From Pseudomonadaceae bacterium (lineage in GTDB: Bacteria > Pseudomonadota > Gammaproteobacteria > Pseudomonadales > Azotimanducaceae), in contig JANSWO010000006.1 in the NCBI GenBank assembly GCA_024743435.1, positions 1 through 64,000 of the forward strand: a stretch of 64,000 bases of DNA, read 5' to 3'. Both the position numbers and the translations under genes were made by a program. The notes below the pieces were generated by a model, which worked only from the letters and a program-made list of their open reading frames with translations, was not told the origin of the DNA and ran no database searches. Each line of letters opens with the position of its first letter. Positions within the stretch are counted from its first letter, which is position 1. This document shows positions 47,764 through 58,705 of this stretch, in pieces.

Positions 47764-47792
47764 ACTTTATCGAAAAGGCGCCGCGCGGACAA
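47764..47792 (-). promoter_or_regulatory. Sigma-70 promoter of rplM-rpsI
   Basis: On the minus strand TTGTCC, a 17-base spacer and TAAAGT form a good promoter about 178 bases before the rplM ATG. The resulting long leader (47587-47757) contains several short repeats of the form GCCAGA or TGCCAGA and could take part in ribosomal-protein feedback, which is inference only. Confidence 0.6.
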
Positions 47793-47865
47793 GGATTGTT
47801 TGCCGGAACAACGCGCAAGCCCCAAGATGAGGCTCTTCAGGATTGTCATGGGCTCTGCTACGCGC

Positions 47866-48939
47866 TCATGACGCCGGTGCAGGGCGTTGGCCCGCCGTCA
47901 GCTCAAGTGTCTGCACCTGCTGACCCGCCGATGGCCGGAGCACATCTGCAGCCAGCGTATCACCCGGGGCCACCTCCGATATGGCTTGAGTGATCACTCG
48001 GGAGTTGATGGCCGGGGTGTCATTGATGGCCGTCAGAACGTCACCGTTGCGTATGCCGGCCCTGTGCGCAGGCCCCCCTCGTACGACGGAGAGCACGCGC
48101 AGCCCGACAGCGCCCGTGGCCGGGACGTTCTCCAGTTCGACGCCGAGCCAACCCCGCACGACCTGGCCGTTTTGCGCAATCTGCTCAAGTATGGAACCAG
48201 CGAGGTGGGACGGAATGGCGAAACCGATACCCTCCGAGCCTCCGGAGCGCGAGAAGATCAGCGTATTGATGCCAATCAGGCGTCCCTGCGTGTCAATCAG
48301 CGCCCCGCCTGAATTGCCAGGATTGATTGCCGCATCGGTTTGAATGAAGTCGTCGTAGGGGCTCGCGCTGATTCCGGCGCGGCCTTTGGCACTGATGATG
48401 CCCATCGACACGGTTTGCCCAAAGCCAAACGGGTTGCCGATCGCCAGCGCGATGTCGCCTACGCTCACCGCATCGGAATCGCCTACGGTAATGGGCACGT
48501 GCTGGTCTCCAGGCACCCGAATCACCGCAAGATCCGTCTCCGGGTCTGCGCCCACAACCTGGGCGGTCTCTGTGTGGCCGTCCATGAACGCAACCAGAAT
48601 CTCATCGGCGTCGTTGATGACATGGTTGTTGGTCAGAATGTAACCGTCGGCGCTGATCACAACGCCAGAGCCCAGCGAGCTCTGCATTCGCCGGCCGTTG
48701 CCCTTGTACATCTCGCACAGGTCTCGAAACCGGGGTAGCTGACATATTGGTGAGACTCGCTGCTCGACAACCTTGCTGGTGTAGATGTTCACCACCGACG
48801 GCGCGGCCTTGCTGACAGCTGCACTGTACCCAGTATTCACTGCCGGCTCGCTCGGCGCGCTGTAGAGCAGGTAGAGCGCGCCCAGGGCAAGTCCGACCAG
48901 TGCGGGCAGGAGAACATATCGAGCGGAGAAGCTAGCCAT
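47866..48939 (-). CDS. degS: DegS/AlgW-type periplasmic serine protease, membrane-anchored
   Basis: Site-1 protease that senses misfolded outer-membrane proteins and cuts the anti-sigma-E factor. The 357-aa protein has one N-terminal membrane anchor (about 9-27), a trypsin-like domain with His106 (N-N-H-V-I), Asp136 (E-T-D-L-A-V-I) and Ser210 (G-N-S-G-G-A-L), and a single PDZ domain (about 255-350). One PDZ plus an uncleaved anchor distinguishes it from DegP/DegQ. ATG 48939 chosen; the frame extends to 48978. Near zapE, hisD and hisG, as algW is in Pseudomonas. Confidence 0.93.
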   Translation of the reverse strand: MASFSARYVLLPALVGLALGALYLLYSAPSEPAVNTGYSAAVSKAAPSVVNIYTSKVVEQRVSPICQLPRFRDLCEMYKGNGRRMQSSLGSGVVISADGYILTNNHVINDADEILVAFMDGHTETAQVVGADPETDLAVIRVPGDQHVPITVGDSDAVSVGDIALAIGNPFGFGQTVSMGIISAKGRAGISASPYDDFIQTDAAINPGNSGGALIDTQGRLIGINTLIFSRSGGSEGIGFAIPSHLAGSILEQIAQNGQVVRGWLGVELENVPATGAVGLRVLSVVRGGPAHRAGIRNGDVLTAINDTPAINSRVITQAISEVAPGDTLAADVLRPSAGQQVQTLELTAGQRPAPAS

Positions 48940-49082
48940 TGCCGCAGTGTAACCAGTCCACCCGCTGCTACCCAGCACTAAACCGAAGTCACCTGCGGGC
49001 TGAAGAGCGCATCGATAGCCGGCGCCAGGAAATATCGTCCGGGGCTGGGCCTGGGGCCGAGCGTTCGCTATCGTGCGCCGCC

Positions 49083-50180
49083 ATGCGTCCAGATGAGCGA
49101 TACCGAGAAGAGCTGCAGCGCCACGGCTTCACCGCCGATCCTGCCCAGGAGAAGGCCATTGAGGCTCTGAGCGAATTGTACGACCGCCTGGTGGCACGAG
49201 ATGCACGCCAGCGTGGCGGAGTGGGCGGCTGGTGGGCCAACCTTCGGGGCAAACCGCTGCAGCCGGAAAAGGGGCTCTACTTCTGGGGCGGAGTTGGTCG
49301 CGGCAAAACGTTTCTCATGGACCTGTTCCACGATTGCCTGCCCTTTCCCGACAAAACGCGCATGCATTTCCACCGCTTCATGCATGGTGTGCATGCCGAT
49401 CTAACCCGTCTCGCTGGCACCAAGAATCCGCTGGCGACTATCGCTGACGAATTCGCAAACCGCAGCCGCGTACTCTGCTTTGATGAATTCTTCGTCTCCG
49501 ACATCGCAGATGCGATGCTACTGGGCGAGCTGCTGGACGCCCTCTTCAGTCGCGGCGTGACGCTGGTGACCACGTCCAATATCGAACCATCCGGCCTGTA
49601 CCCCAATGGCCTGCAACGCAGTCGCTTTCTGCCGGCGATCAGTCTGATCGAGCAGCATACGGACGTTCTGAACATCGACGGCGGCATCGACTACCGGCTG
49701 CGCGTTCTCGAGCGCGCCGAGATATACCATTCGCCGCTTGATGACGCTGCTCTGGACAGCCTGAATGCGAGTTTCACCGCACTCGCGATGGAGGTGGTCG
49801 ACGAACCGGTAACGCTCACTATCGAGAACCGGCCGATCATGGCCCGGCGCTGTGCGGAAGATGTTGTCTGGTTCGACTTTGAAGCTCTCTGCGCGGGCCC
49901 GCGCAGCGCCGCTGACTACATCGAGATCGCCCGACTGTTTCACGCCGTACTCGTCTCGGACGTGCCGACATTCACCAGCAATATCGAAGATCAGGCCCGG
50001 CGCTTCATAAGCCTCGTGGACGAATTGTACGACCACAACGTGAAGCTCATCCTGTCGGCCGCGCAACCGCTGCAGACGCTGTACCAGGGCACAACGTTCA
50101 GCTTCGAATTCGAACGCACAATGAGCCGGCTACTCGAAATGCGCAGCCACGACTACCTCGCGCGCACCCACAAGGGCTGA
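49083..50180 (+). CDS. zapE: Cell division ATPase ZapE (AFG1 family)
   Basis: AAA-type ATPase that associates with the Z ring late in division or under stress in E. coli. Walker A G-G-V-G-R-G-K-T is at 69-76, followed by L-F-H-D, H-F-H-R-F-M and Walker B V-L-C-F-D-E-F-F-V-S-D. ATG 49083 gives 365 aa, near the usual 375; the longer frame from 48939 overlaps the degS 5' region. Convergent with hisD. Confidence 0.95.
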   Translation: MRPDERYREELQRHGFTADPAQEKAIEALSELYDRLVARDARQRGGVGGWWANLRGKPLQPEKGLYFWGGVGRGKTFLMDLFHDCLPFPDKTRMHFHRFMHGVHADLTRLAGTKNPLATIADEFANRSRVLCFDEFFVSDIADAMLLGELLDALFSRGVTLVTTSNIEPSGLYPNGLQRSRFLPAISLIEQHTDVLNIDGGIDYRLRVLERAEIYHSPLDDAALDSLNASFTALAMEVVDEPVTLTIENRPIMARRCAEDVVWFDFEALCAGPRSAADYIEIARLFHAVLVSDVPTFTSNIEDQARRFISLVDELYDHNVKLILSAAQPLQTLYQGTTFSFEFERTMSRLLEMRSHDYLARTHKG

Positions 50181-50206
50181 GCACCGGCGGCTCTGAACAA
50201 CGGCCT

Positions 50207-51532
50207 TTAATTCTGCTCGTTCGCGCCCCGCCGAGCTTCCGCCGACAACGCGTGGGCCTCGAGGCCTTCGCCCCGAGCTAAAACGGATGCGGTTTCTACC
50301 AGCGCTTCGCTGCCAGCTGGTGACAACCGGATGACCGACGAGCGTTTCTGAAAGTCATATACGCCTAGCGGTGAGCCGTAGCGCGCTGTGCCAAAGGTAG
50401 GCAACACATGGGACGGGCCGGCAACGTAGTCACCCATCACTTCGGGCGTGTGGGCACCAATGAAGATGGCGCCGGCATGACGAATCTCGGACAGCATGGC
50501 GTCTGGGTCACGCAAAGCGAGCTCCAGGTGCTCAGGGGCTATGCGGTTGGCTATCTCGGCAGCCTCGGCAAGGTCACTGCAGTGAATCAGCGCGCCGCGA
50601 CGTGATAGCGACGCTTGCGCAATGTCCCGGCGAGACAGCGAGGGTAGAAGCAACTCCATCTCGGCTTCGATTCGATCCAGATGCGCAACGTCCGGGCTGA
50701 TCGCAATCGCCTGGGCAGCCTCATCGTGTTCGGCCTGCGAGAACAGATCGAGCGCCAGCCAGTCTGGCCGCTCTGAGCCGTCGCTGATCACCAGGACCTC
50801 ACTCGGGCCTGCGATGACATCAATGCCCACCGGACCGAATACGAGCCGTTTAGCAGCCGCTACAAACGCGCCACCCGGCCCGACTATTTTATCGACTCGA
50901 GGAATGGTTTCTGTGCCATAGGCAAGCGCGGCAATCGCCTGAGCGCCGCCGACGGTGAAAATGCGATCCGCACCCGCAATCAGCGCGGCTGCCAACACGA
51001 GATCGGAGCGTACGCCGTTGGGCGTTGGGACCGTCATGACAATCTCGCTGACACCGGCCACTTTGGCTGGAATCACGGTCATCAGTACCGTTGAGGGATA
51101 CGCCGCCTGGCCTCCGGGCACATAAACACCAACACGATCCAGGGGTAGCACCCGCTGGCCGAGCACATTGCCGTGCTCGTCCTCATAGCTGAAGCCGTCG
51201 TCTTTCTGTTTTTCGTGGTACGACCGGATTCGCTGAGCGGCTGATTCGAGCGCCGTGCGCTGCTCGTCATCAATCGCATCCAGCGCCTGCTCCAGCTCCT
51301 GCCGGCTCAACTCGAGCAGGCCCGCTGTCGCGACGTCGAGCCGATCAAAGCGTCTGGTGTAGTCGAGTAGTGCGGAGTCGCCGCCAGCCTTTACCGCGCT
51401 GATAACCTCAGCTGCGATGCGATTCACCTCATCATCGCTACTCACATCCCAGGCCAACAGCTCATCGAGCTGCTGACTGAACGTCGGATCGCGACTGTCG
51501 AGCCGGCGAATCAACGGCGCCTTTGCTGTCAC
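50207..51532 (-). CDS. hisD: Histidinol dehydrogenase
   Basis: Zinc enzyme for the last two oxidations of histidine synthesis. The 441-aa protein has Y-V-P-G-G[10 protein letters not shown], [16 protein letters not shown]-x-A-Q-A and the [13 protein letters not shown] block. GTG start overlapping the hisG stop (GTGA). No hisC follows within this block; zapE converges instead. Confidence 0.98.
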   Translation of the reverse strand: MTAKAPLIRRLDSRDPTFSQQLDELLAWDVSSDDEVNRIAAEVISAVKAGGDSALLDYTRRFDRLDVATAGLLELSRQELEQALDAIDDEQRTALESAAQRIRSYHEKQKDDGFSYEDEHGNVLGQRVLPLDRVGVYVPGGQAAYPSTVLMTVIPAKVAGVSEIVMTVPTPNGVRSDLVLAAALIAGADRIFTVGGAQAIAALAYGTETIPRVDKIVGPGGAFVAAAKRLVFGPVGIDVIAGPSEVLVISDGSERPDWLALDLFSQAEHDEAAQAIAISPDVAHLDRIEAEMELLLPSLSRRDIAQASLSRRGALIHCSDLAEAAEIANRIAPEHLELALRDPDAMLSEIRHAGAIFIGAHTPEVMGDYVAGPSHVLPTFGTARYGSPLGVYDFQKRSSVIRLSPAGSEALVETASVLARGEGLEAHALSAEARRGANEQN

Positions 51533-52179
51533 GGTTTCAGCGCCTCAGACAAATCGGTCAGCACCTTGGTGACTTCATCAAACTTCAGCTTCATTGCCGC
51601 GCGATTCACGATCACGCGGGTGCTGACTTCGGCAATCGAATCCATGGCGACCAGACCGTTCGCCTTCAGCGTGTTGCCGGTATCCACGATGTCGACGATG
51701 AGATCTGCAAGATCAAGCACCGGCGCCACTTCGAGGGCCCCCGATAGCGGGATAATGGTCGCCTGTTGCCCGCGCTGGGCAAAATAGCGTTCAGCAATAC
51801 GGACAAACTTGGTGGCAACTCGTACTCGACCGGCCGGATATTTAAAACCGGCAGGTGCAGCGGTCATCAGCCGACAGCGCGCGATGCCGAGATCCAGACG
51901 CTCGTAGTAGCCCTGGGTGCCATGCTCGAGGATCGTGTCCTTGCCGGTGATGCCAATATCCGCAGCGCCGTGCTCCACGTAAGTGGGCACATCAGAACCC
52001 CGTGCGACCAGCACGCGAACGTTAGGGTTTACGGTATCGAACACCAGCTTGCGCGAGGCGCCCATGTCCTCGGTGGGCTCAATCCCAGCGGCTGCCATCA
52101 TGGGCAGAAACTCTTTCAGGATTCGGCCGCGATTGAGAGCAATCGTCAGTTGTTTTGGCCTGGGCTCAGCTAGGGACAC
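51529..52179 (-). CDS. hisG: ATP phosphoribosyltransferase, short (HisG-S) form
   Basis: First enzyme of histidine synthesis. The product is about 216 aa and stops after the catalytic domains ([34 protein letters not shown]), lacking the C-terminal regulatory domain of the ~300-aa long form. Short HisG normally works as a complex with HisZ, not found here. The frame opens at 52218; GTG 52179 has GGGAGG six bases before it and is preferred. Confidence 0.96.
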   Translation of the reverse strand: MSLAEPRPKQLTIALNRGRILKEFLPMMAAAGIEPTEDMGASRKLVFDTVNPNVRVLVARGSDVPTYVEHGAADIGITGKDTILEHGTQGYYERLDLGIARCRLMTAAPAGFKYPAGRVRVATKFVRIAERYFAQRGQQATIIPLSGALEVAPVLDLADLIVDIVDTGNTLKANGLVAMDSIAEVSTRVIVNRAAMKLKFDEVTKVLTDLSEALKP

Positions 52180-52227
52180 GATCACCCTCCCCAAATGATT
52201 GGTGAATACATTGCGCACGAGAAATGT

Positions 52228-53496
<1,269 letters not shown>

Positions 53497-53739
53497 CTAC
53501 TCGTCAGCCCCGCCGCCAACTTCGGAAGGCGACTGCGCCGTGATCGTTACGGCATGCAGGCTGCCATCGGCGATGTAGTCGTTTAGGCAGGCATATACCG
53601 CCTGCTGACGCTTTACCCGGTTCAGGCCTTCAAACGCAGCTGACACGATATGCAGTTGAGCGCGGTTGCCGTCGATCAACAGCTCGCAGTGGCTGGGGCT
53701 CAATGCTTCATCCAGCCGGACTCGAATTTCGTCGTTCAC
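53497..53739 (-). CDS. ibaG: BolA-family protein IbaG
   Basis: Small BolA/IbaG protein that partners monothiol glutaredoxins in iron-sulfur metabolism and acid response. The 80-aa product has the H-L-x-I-V-S-A-A-F-E-G type core with R-V-K-R-Q-Q-A-V-Y-A-C-L-N-D-Y-I. GTG start. Three bases separate it from murA. Confidence 0.93.
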   Translation of the reverse strand: MNDEIRVRLDEALSPSHCELLIDGNRAQLHIVSAAFEGLNRVKRQQAVYACLNDYIADGSLHAVTITAQSPSEVGGGADE

Positions 53740-53790
53740 TTGGTTGTTCCTGTATCGGTGCGAGGTTTGGGTTCGCGCCTTCTGGGCTGG

Positions 53791-54108
53791 CTAGCTCGCC
53801 AGTTCGTAGCTCACCAGGCTGCTCAAGCCGGAAAACTCGAGGATTTTGCCAATTGCCGGCGGCACTGAGGTGAAGTTTACCGCCACGCCGCGCGTCTTGC
53901 CTTCGCGCAGCCATGCGAGCATGAGGGCGACGGTCACGCTGTTCGATTGGCTGAGCTGCGCCAGATCGATGGACAGCTTGTCGTGCTCGGCGCTCGCGTC
54001 GGCGACCGCCGCAAGACCCTGCTTCTTGAGATCGCCGACTTCATCGAACTCAACGTCACCACAGAGCGAGAAGCGATCGTCGGATTGAATCTCAACGCGA
54101 CCGCTCAT
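53791..54108 (-). CDS. mlaB: STAS-domain protein MlaB
   Basis: Cytoplasmic subunit that stabilises the MlaFE transporter. The 105-aa protein has a STAS-like fold: S-I-D-L-A-Q-L-S-Q-S-N-S-V-T-V-A-L-M-L-A-W-L-R in the centre, matching the MlaB region that contacts MlaF. ATG overlaps the mlaC stop (TAATG). Confidence 0.92.
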   Translation of the reverse strand: MSGRVEIQSDDRFSLCGDVEFDEVGDLKKQGLAAVADASAEHDKLSIDLAQLSQSNSVTVALMLAWLREGKTRGVAVNFTSVPPAIGKILEFSGLSSLVSYELAS

Positions 54109-54821
54109 TACTCGGCAGGCGCCTGCTCTGCGGCAGCTGCGTCGGCAGCCGGAGATTGCGAGTTCCCGCCCTCCTCCTCGACCCCATTTGGATCGACATC
54201 CGAGACCACCGCGGCCCAGCCGTCGATCACCCGGTCGAGGTCACCGCCGTACTGCGCGTCCTTCATCGCATCGAGAAACTGTGAGCGGTACGTGAGGCCC
54301 ATATTGACGCCGTTGATGATGATGTTGAGCATTCGCCATTGCTCATCTTTGCCGAGCCCCATCGAATAGACCACGGGATATACCTGCGCTGGAGGCAGCC
54401 GGATCTCCATATTTACGCTGGCCCGCTTGGGGTTACGTGACGGCCGCTCGTTCGGCAAAACCACCACCTCACCATCACTGAATTCGGTCAGTGCAAGTGC
54501 GTAGGTGCGCACCAGCCCGGTTCGGAAATTTTCAGCGAATCTGGCTTTCTGCTCATCGCTTGCACGTTTCGAATGCACGCCCATCACGTTGCGAGCAATC
54601 GCATCAAAGTTCACCACCGGATCGAGAACCTGCCGAACTTCAGCGTAAAACCGCTCCGGATCTTCATCGGCGTAGGTTTTGCCTTCTTCGATCAGCGCCA
54701 GCACATCAGCCGTTGCCTGCTCGATTACTTCGTTCGCGGTGGCGGCGTGCAGCGTTGTTGCAGATAGCGCAAAGGTCAGCCCCAGAACTGCTGTAGCGAT
54801 GAGTTGGGTCAGTAATTTCAT
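54108..54821 (-). CDS. mlaC: Periplasmic phospholipid carrier MlaC
   Basis: Ferries phospholipids between the outer-membrane MlaA and the inner-membrane MlaFEDB complex. The 237-aa precursor has a cleavable signal (to about A-L-H-A-A-T), then V-L-D-P-V-V-N-F-D-A-I-A-R-N-V-M-G and Y-S-M-G-L, typical of the Ttg2D/MlaC fold. The tail is Ala- and Glu-rich and longer than usual. Confidence 0.95.
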   Translation of the reverse strand: MKLLTQLIATAVLGLTFALSATTLHAATANEVIEQATADVLALIEEGKTYADEDPERFYAEVRQVLDPVVNFDAIARNVMGVHSKRASDEQKARFAENFRTGLVRTYALALTEFSDGEVVVLPNERPSRNPKRASVNMEIRLPPAQVYPVVYSMGLGKDEQWRMLNIIINGVNMGLTYRSQFLDAMKDAQYGGDLDRVIDGWAAVVSDVDPNGVEEEGGNSQSPAADAAAAEQAPAE

Positions 54822-54829
54822 GGTCTCAA

Positions 54830-55291
54830 CTAGGCTCCAAGCCGGGTCACAAGGTCACCCACGAGCTTCTCGATCACGAGAGCGCCCTGGGTATTGCTAC
54901 TGTCTATGACATCGCCATCGACGAACGGTTCGTCGCTACCGCCTGGCACCAGGCCCACATAGCGGGCACCGAGAATGCCTTCGGTCAGAATCTGAGCCCC
55001 GGCATCGTTGCTGATTTCACCGGCGCTGGAATTGAGCTCCATGGTCACGAGCGCTTCGCCGAATTCGGTATCGATCTCGATGGCCGATACGCGCCCGAGC
55101 GTCACGCCAGACATGCTGACCTTGGCGCGGACGCGCAAGCCGGCAACATCGTCAAAGACCGCGGTAACCCGATAAACATCGTCGCTACGATCCAGATTCA
55201 CACCGCTCACCCGAATCGCCAGGAACGCAAGCGCCAGGATGCCGGCGAGCATAAATGCGCCGACGGTAATTTCGATCATTCTGATGCGCAC
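54830..55291 (-). CDS. mlaD: MCE-domain protein MlaD
   Basis: Inner-membrane anchored substrate-binding subunit that forms the hexameric MCE ring. The 153-aa protein has one membrane helix (about 7-24) and the MCE domain with V-A-G-L-R-V-R-A-K-V-S-M-S-G-V-x-L-G and L-G-A-R-Y-V-G-L-V-P-G-G. The GTG start overlaps the mlaE stop by one base (TAGTG). Confidence 0.96.
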   Translation of the reverse strand: MRIRMIEITVGAFMLAGILALAFLAIRVSGVNLDRSDDVYRVTAVFDDVAGLRVRAKVSMSGVTLGRVSAIEIDTEFGEALVTMELNSSAGEISNDAGAQILTEGILGARYVGLVPGGSDEPFVDGDVIDSSNTQGALVIEKLVGDLVTRLGA

Positions 55292-56073
55292 TACTGAAAG
55301 TCTCCGTACATCACAAGGGTCATGAGGAAGTCGAGAGCGAGAACCGCAACCGAGGACACGACAACCGTGCGTGTGGTTGCCAGCCCGATTCCCTCGGCAG
55401 TGGGCTCGCTGTTATAGCCCTGAAACACGGCAATCCAAGTTACCACAATGGCAAAGACGACCGATTTCGTCATGCCCAGAACCAGATCGTCCCACAGCAA
55501 CACGCCGTCTTTCATCAAAGCCCAATAGCTTTCTCTGTCGGCGCCCAACCAGTCCACCGCGACAATCGAACCGCCCCATATGGCGACCACGTTGAAGACC
55601 GCTGTCAGCATCGGCAGACACAGAAGGCCCGCCCACAGCCGCGGCGCAACGACACGCTGGAGCGGATCGATGCCCATCATCTCCATCGCCGCGAGTTGAT
55701 CGGTCGTCTTCATCAGGCTTATCTCGGCAGTGATCGCCGAACCGGCACGACCAGCAAATAGCAGCGCGGTAACGACCGGGCCAAGCTCCCGCAACAACAC
55801 CAGCGCCAGACCGAGACCGACGGTGTCCTGCGCGCCGAAGCGGAACAGCTGGGTATAAAACTGCAATGCGATGACTGCACCAATGCTGAACGCAGACAGA
55901 CCAATGATGACCAGTGACAGCACACCGATGTGATAGATCTGTTTGACGAGTATCGAAAAATCGCCGCGTTTGGGCAGGCCCCAGATGGCCAGACCCCACA
56001 TCATGCTGGCTCGACCAAGTGACTCCAGGAACCCCAGCGCGGACTGCCCAAGAAGGCGAAGATAGCGAATCAC
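55291..56073 (-). CDS. mlaE: Phospholipid ABC transporter permease MlaE
   Basis: Inner-membrane permease of the Mla system. The 260-aa protein has five or six membrane helices and the family blocks V-L-L-R-E-L-G-P-V-V-T-A-L-L-F-A-G-R-A-G, E-I-S-L-M-K-T-T-D-Q and A-T-T-R-T-V-V. GTG start overlapping mlaF (GTGA). Confidence 0.97.
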   Translation of the reverse strand: MIRYLRLLGQSALGFLESLGRASMMWGLAIWGLPKRGDFSILVKQIYHIGVLSLVIIGLSAFSIGAVIALQFYTQLFRFGAQDTVGLGLALVLLRELGPVVTALLFAGRAGSAITAEISLMKTTDQLAAMEMMGIDPLQRVVAPRLWAGLLCLPMLTAVFNVVAIWGGSIVAVDWLGADRESYWALMKDGVLLWDDLVLGMTKSVVFAIVVTWIAVFQGYNSEPTAEGIGLATTRTVVVSSVAVLALDFLMTLVMYGDFQ

Positions 56074-56867
56074 GCATCACCCCCGAGCAGGTCGAAGCGA
56101 AGATCGTCCGCCGGGTAGTGAAACGGCACAGGGCCATCCGGCAGGCCGTTCATGAACTGCCGGATGCGCTCCGAATTATGTTGCTGCAGCTCGGCCGGCG
56201 TGCCACTGCCAATAACCTGGCCGTCTGAGATGACGAAGATCTGATCTGCGATAGAGATGGTCTCGTGAATGTCGTGCGAAACCAGTACGGATGTGGTGCC
56301 CAGTGCATCGTTCAGCGATTTGATGAGGGACAACACGACGCCCATCGCGATGGGATCCTGGCCGGTGAACGGCTCGTCGTACATCAGCAGATCCGGGTCC
56401 AGCGCAATAGCCCGCGCCAGCGCTACCCGTCGCGCCATACCACCCGACAGCTGGGATGGCATCAGGTCGCGCGCGCCTCGGAGGCCCACCGCGTTGAGCT
56501 TCATGAGCGAAAGGTCGCGAATCACGTCATCATCGATATCGGTATGCAGCCGCAACGGGAACGCAACGTTCTCGAAGACTGACAGATCGGTAAACAGGGC
56601 CGAGCTTTGAAACAACATGCCCATGCGGCGCCGAAGCTCGAACAAGCCTTTGCGCGACAACGAACAGACATCCACGCCATCGACCTTGACCGAGCCCGAA
56701 TCCGGTTTCAGCTGGCCACCGATGATGCGCAGCAGCGTGGTCTTGCCGGTGCCGCTGGGGCCCATGATCGCCGTGATGCGCCCCTTCGGGATACGCATGG
56801 ACAGGCCATCGAAAATGACCCGTTCACCGCGGCGAAAAAACAAATTGTCGATCTCGATCAGATCCAT
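56070..56867 (-). CDS. mlaF: Phospholipid ABC transporter ATPase MlaF
   Basis: Drives the Mla transporter. From ATG 56867 the 265-aa protein has Walker A G-P-S-G-T-G-K-T (36-43), signature L-S-G-G-M-A-R-R and Walker B L-L-M-Y-D-E-P-F-T-G-Q-D-P. The open frame extends to 56960, but the TATAAT at 56959-56964 would then lie at the start codon, so 56867 is preferred. First gene of mlaF-E-D-C-B-ibaG-murA. Confidence 0.97.
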   Translation of the reverse strand: MDLIEIDNLFFRRGERVIFDGLSMRIPKGRITAIMGPSGTGKTTLLRIIGGQLKPDSGSVKVDGVDVCSLSRKGLFELRRRMGMLFQSSALFTDLSVFENVAFPLRLHTDIDDDVIRDLSLMKLNAVGLRGARDLMPSQLSGGMARRVALARAIALDPDLLMYDEPFTGQDPIAMGVVLSLIKSLNDALGTTSVLVSHDIHETISIADQIFVISDGQVIGSGTPAELQQHNSERIRQFMNGLPDGPVPFHYPADDLRFDLLGGDA

Positions 56868-56958
56868 CGCCAAACGCGCCGCTCCATTAGCCGTATTAGC
56901 CGCAATAGCCGATTCCCTTCCGGCGCTCCATGTCCTGAGAGGCGACTTCCGGCGCCGC

Positions 56959-56986
56959 ATTATAGGGACTTATCACGCGAAGCGAA
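56959..56986 (-). promoter_or_regulatory. Promoter of the mla operon
   Basis: On the minus strand a perfect TATAAT (56959-56964) lies 92 bases before mlaF, with a weak -35 TTCGCT at 16 bases. The leader contains three closely spaced CGGCTA words (56886-56912). The rest of 56868-57169 holds no gene; GTTAC-CAACA-GTAAC (57146-57160) is a small dyad just before yrbG. Confidence 0.55.
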
Positions 56987-57169
56987 CGCCATCTGTGAAG
57001 CGCCCTTTCAGGCAGCGTTCAGCCTCTTTACTGCGCACAAGCGCTCATTTGCCGTCTCACCGCGTGACCACCAAGCACGCACCAGCACCGTTTGGCCGTT
57101 GCCTGTCTGGGATGCTTGCGTCTAAAGTGCGCGGCATGACCAAGTGTTACCAACAGTAACCGCCCTCCC

Positions 57170-58141
57170 ATGACCTCCATCTGGGTACCGATACTCGCGT
57201 TGATCGGCGGCTTCATCGCGCTCGTATGGAGCGCAGACCGGCTGCTGTCCGGCGCCGCCGCGGTGGCGACGAACTTTGGCGTGTCGAAAATGATGATCGG
57301 CCTGACTGTCGTGGCCGTCGGCACCTCGGCGCCGGAGATTCTGGTTGCGCTGACCGCATCGCTCGAGGGAAACCCGCTCCTCGCCGTGGGCAATGCGGTG
57401 GGCTCAAACATCGCCAACATCGGTCTGGTGCTCGGCATTACCGCCATCATCGCGCCACTGCCCTTCGCCCAAAGCGTGCTCAAGACCGAACTACCCTGGC
57501 TGCTGGCAGCGACGCTGCTTGTGCTGGCCGTCATGTTCAATCTCGAACTGTCACGTACCGACGGCCTCATTCTGTTTGGCGCGCTCGTACTGGTGCTGTA
57601 TGTGTTGATGAGGGCTCAGTTCGCATCGTCCGACGGCCTCCCCGACACCATTGCGGAAGAGCTGGATGAACTGCCTGAAATGCCCACCAAGAGAGCCGCC
57701 GTGTGGGTGGTGGTGGGCCTCGTTATATTACTGATCAGCGCGGATATCCTGGTGTGGGCGGCCTCATCCATCGCATTGACCCTCGGCGTCAGCGAGATGG
57801 TCATCGGTCTGACGGTCGTGGCTGTTGGCACAAGCCTGCCGGAACTGGCGGCAACCGTGGGCTCCGCCCTCAAGGGTCACCCGGAGATCGCGATCGGCAA
57901 CGTCGTGGGCTCCAACATCCTTAACATTCTCGCAGTTCTGCCGGTGCCCGCGGTGATCAGCGCGGTCACGCTGGAACCCGCCGCGTTCTGGCGCGATGGC
58001 GGCATGATGCTGGCGATGACAATTGCGCTGTTTTTCTTCGCGTACGGGCTCAACTCTAGGCCGATCATTACCCGTTTCGAGGGCGCTGTAATGCTGATGG
58101 GCTGGATTGGCTACAACGCATTGCTCGTGATGGAAATCTGA
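57170..58141 (+). CDS. yrbG: CaCA-family calcium/sodium antiporter YrbG
   Basis: Inner-membrane cation exchanger. The 323-aa protein has ten or eleven membrane helices and the two inverted alpha repeats G-T-S-A-P-E-I-L-V-A-L-T-A-S and G-T-S-L-P-E-L-A-A-T-V-G-S, with G-N-A-V-G-S-N-I-A-N and G-N-V-V-G-S-N-I-L-N after them. Stop and the kdsC GTG are one base apart. Confidence 0.95.
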   Translation: MTSIWVPILALIGGFIALVWSADRLLSGAAAVATNFGVSKMMIGLTVVAVGTSAPEILVALTASLEGNPLLAVGNAVGSNIANIGLVLGITAIIAPLPFAQSVLKTELPWLLAATLLVLAVMFNLELSRTDGLILFGALVLVLYVLMRAQFASSDGLPDTIAEELDELPEMPTKRAAVWVVVGLVILLISADILVWAASSIALTLGVSEMVIGLTVVAVGTSLPELAATVGSALKGHPEIAIGNVVGSNILNILAVLPVPAVISAVTLEPAAFWRDGGMMLAMTIALFFFAYGLNSRPIITRFEGAVMLMGWIGYNALLVMEI

Positions 58142-58142
58142 C

Positions 58143-58694
58143 GTGGCGCTGTCTGGCGAGTTGAGGCGTCGAGCCGCTGCGATAGAACTCGTCATCTTCG
58201 ACGTTGACGGTGTGCTGACCGATGGCCAGATCACCTATGACTCCACCGGCGCCGAGCACAAGTCGTTCCATGTGCAGGATGGTTCGGCCATCAAACTCAT
58301 GATGCGCGCCGGCATTCAGATTGGGATCATCACCGGACGCAAATCCGAGCCCGTGCGCAGGCGCGCCGAGGAACTCGGTATCACCTATCTGTACCAGGGT
58401 AACGAGGACAAACGTGGCGCACTTGCTGATATCAGCAAGCGCAGCGGCATCAGTACCGAGCACATGGCTCACTGCGGCGATGATCTTGCGGACCTGGCGT
58501 TATTTGAGCGCGTCGGTCTGGCAGTGAGCGTTCCAAACGGGCATCCCGAGGTACGACGCCGGGCCGATATCATCACCAAAGCAGCCGGTGGTCAGGGCGT
58601 TGCCCGAGACCTGTGTGAACTGTTACTTCGCGCCCGCGGCGTGTGGGCGCAAATGCTGGCACCTGACGACCCTCAGACGCGCCCTGAGCGCTGA
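58143..58694 (+). CDS. kdsC: 3-deoxy-D-manno-octulosonate 8-phosphate phosphatase
   Basis: HAD-family phosphatase that yields free KDO for lipopolysaccharide. The 183-aa protein has the catalytic D-V-D-G-V-L-T-D-G (20-28), G-I-I-T-G-R-K-S and C-G-D-D-L-A-D-L-A. GTG start. kdsD, usually directly upstream in E. coli, is absent. Confidence 0.97.
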   Translation: MALSGELRRRAAAIELVIFDVDGVLTDGQITYDSTGAEHKSFHVQDGSAIKLMMRAGIQIGIITGRKSEPVRRRAEELGITYLYQGNEDKRGALADISKRSGISTEHMAHCGDDLADLALFERVGLAVSVPNGHPEVRRRADIITKAAGGQGVARDLCELLLRARGVWAQMLAPDDPQTRPER

Positions 58695-58705
58695 GGGCTC
58701 AAGCG

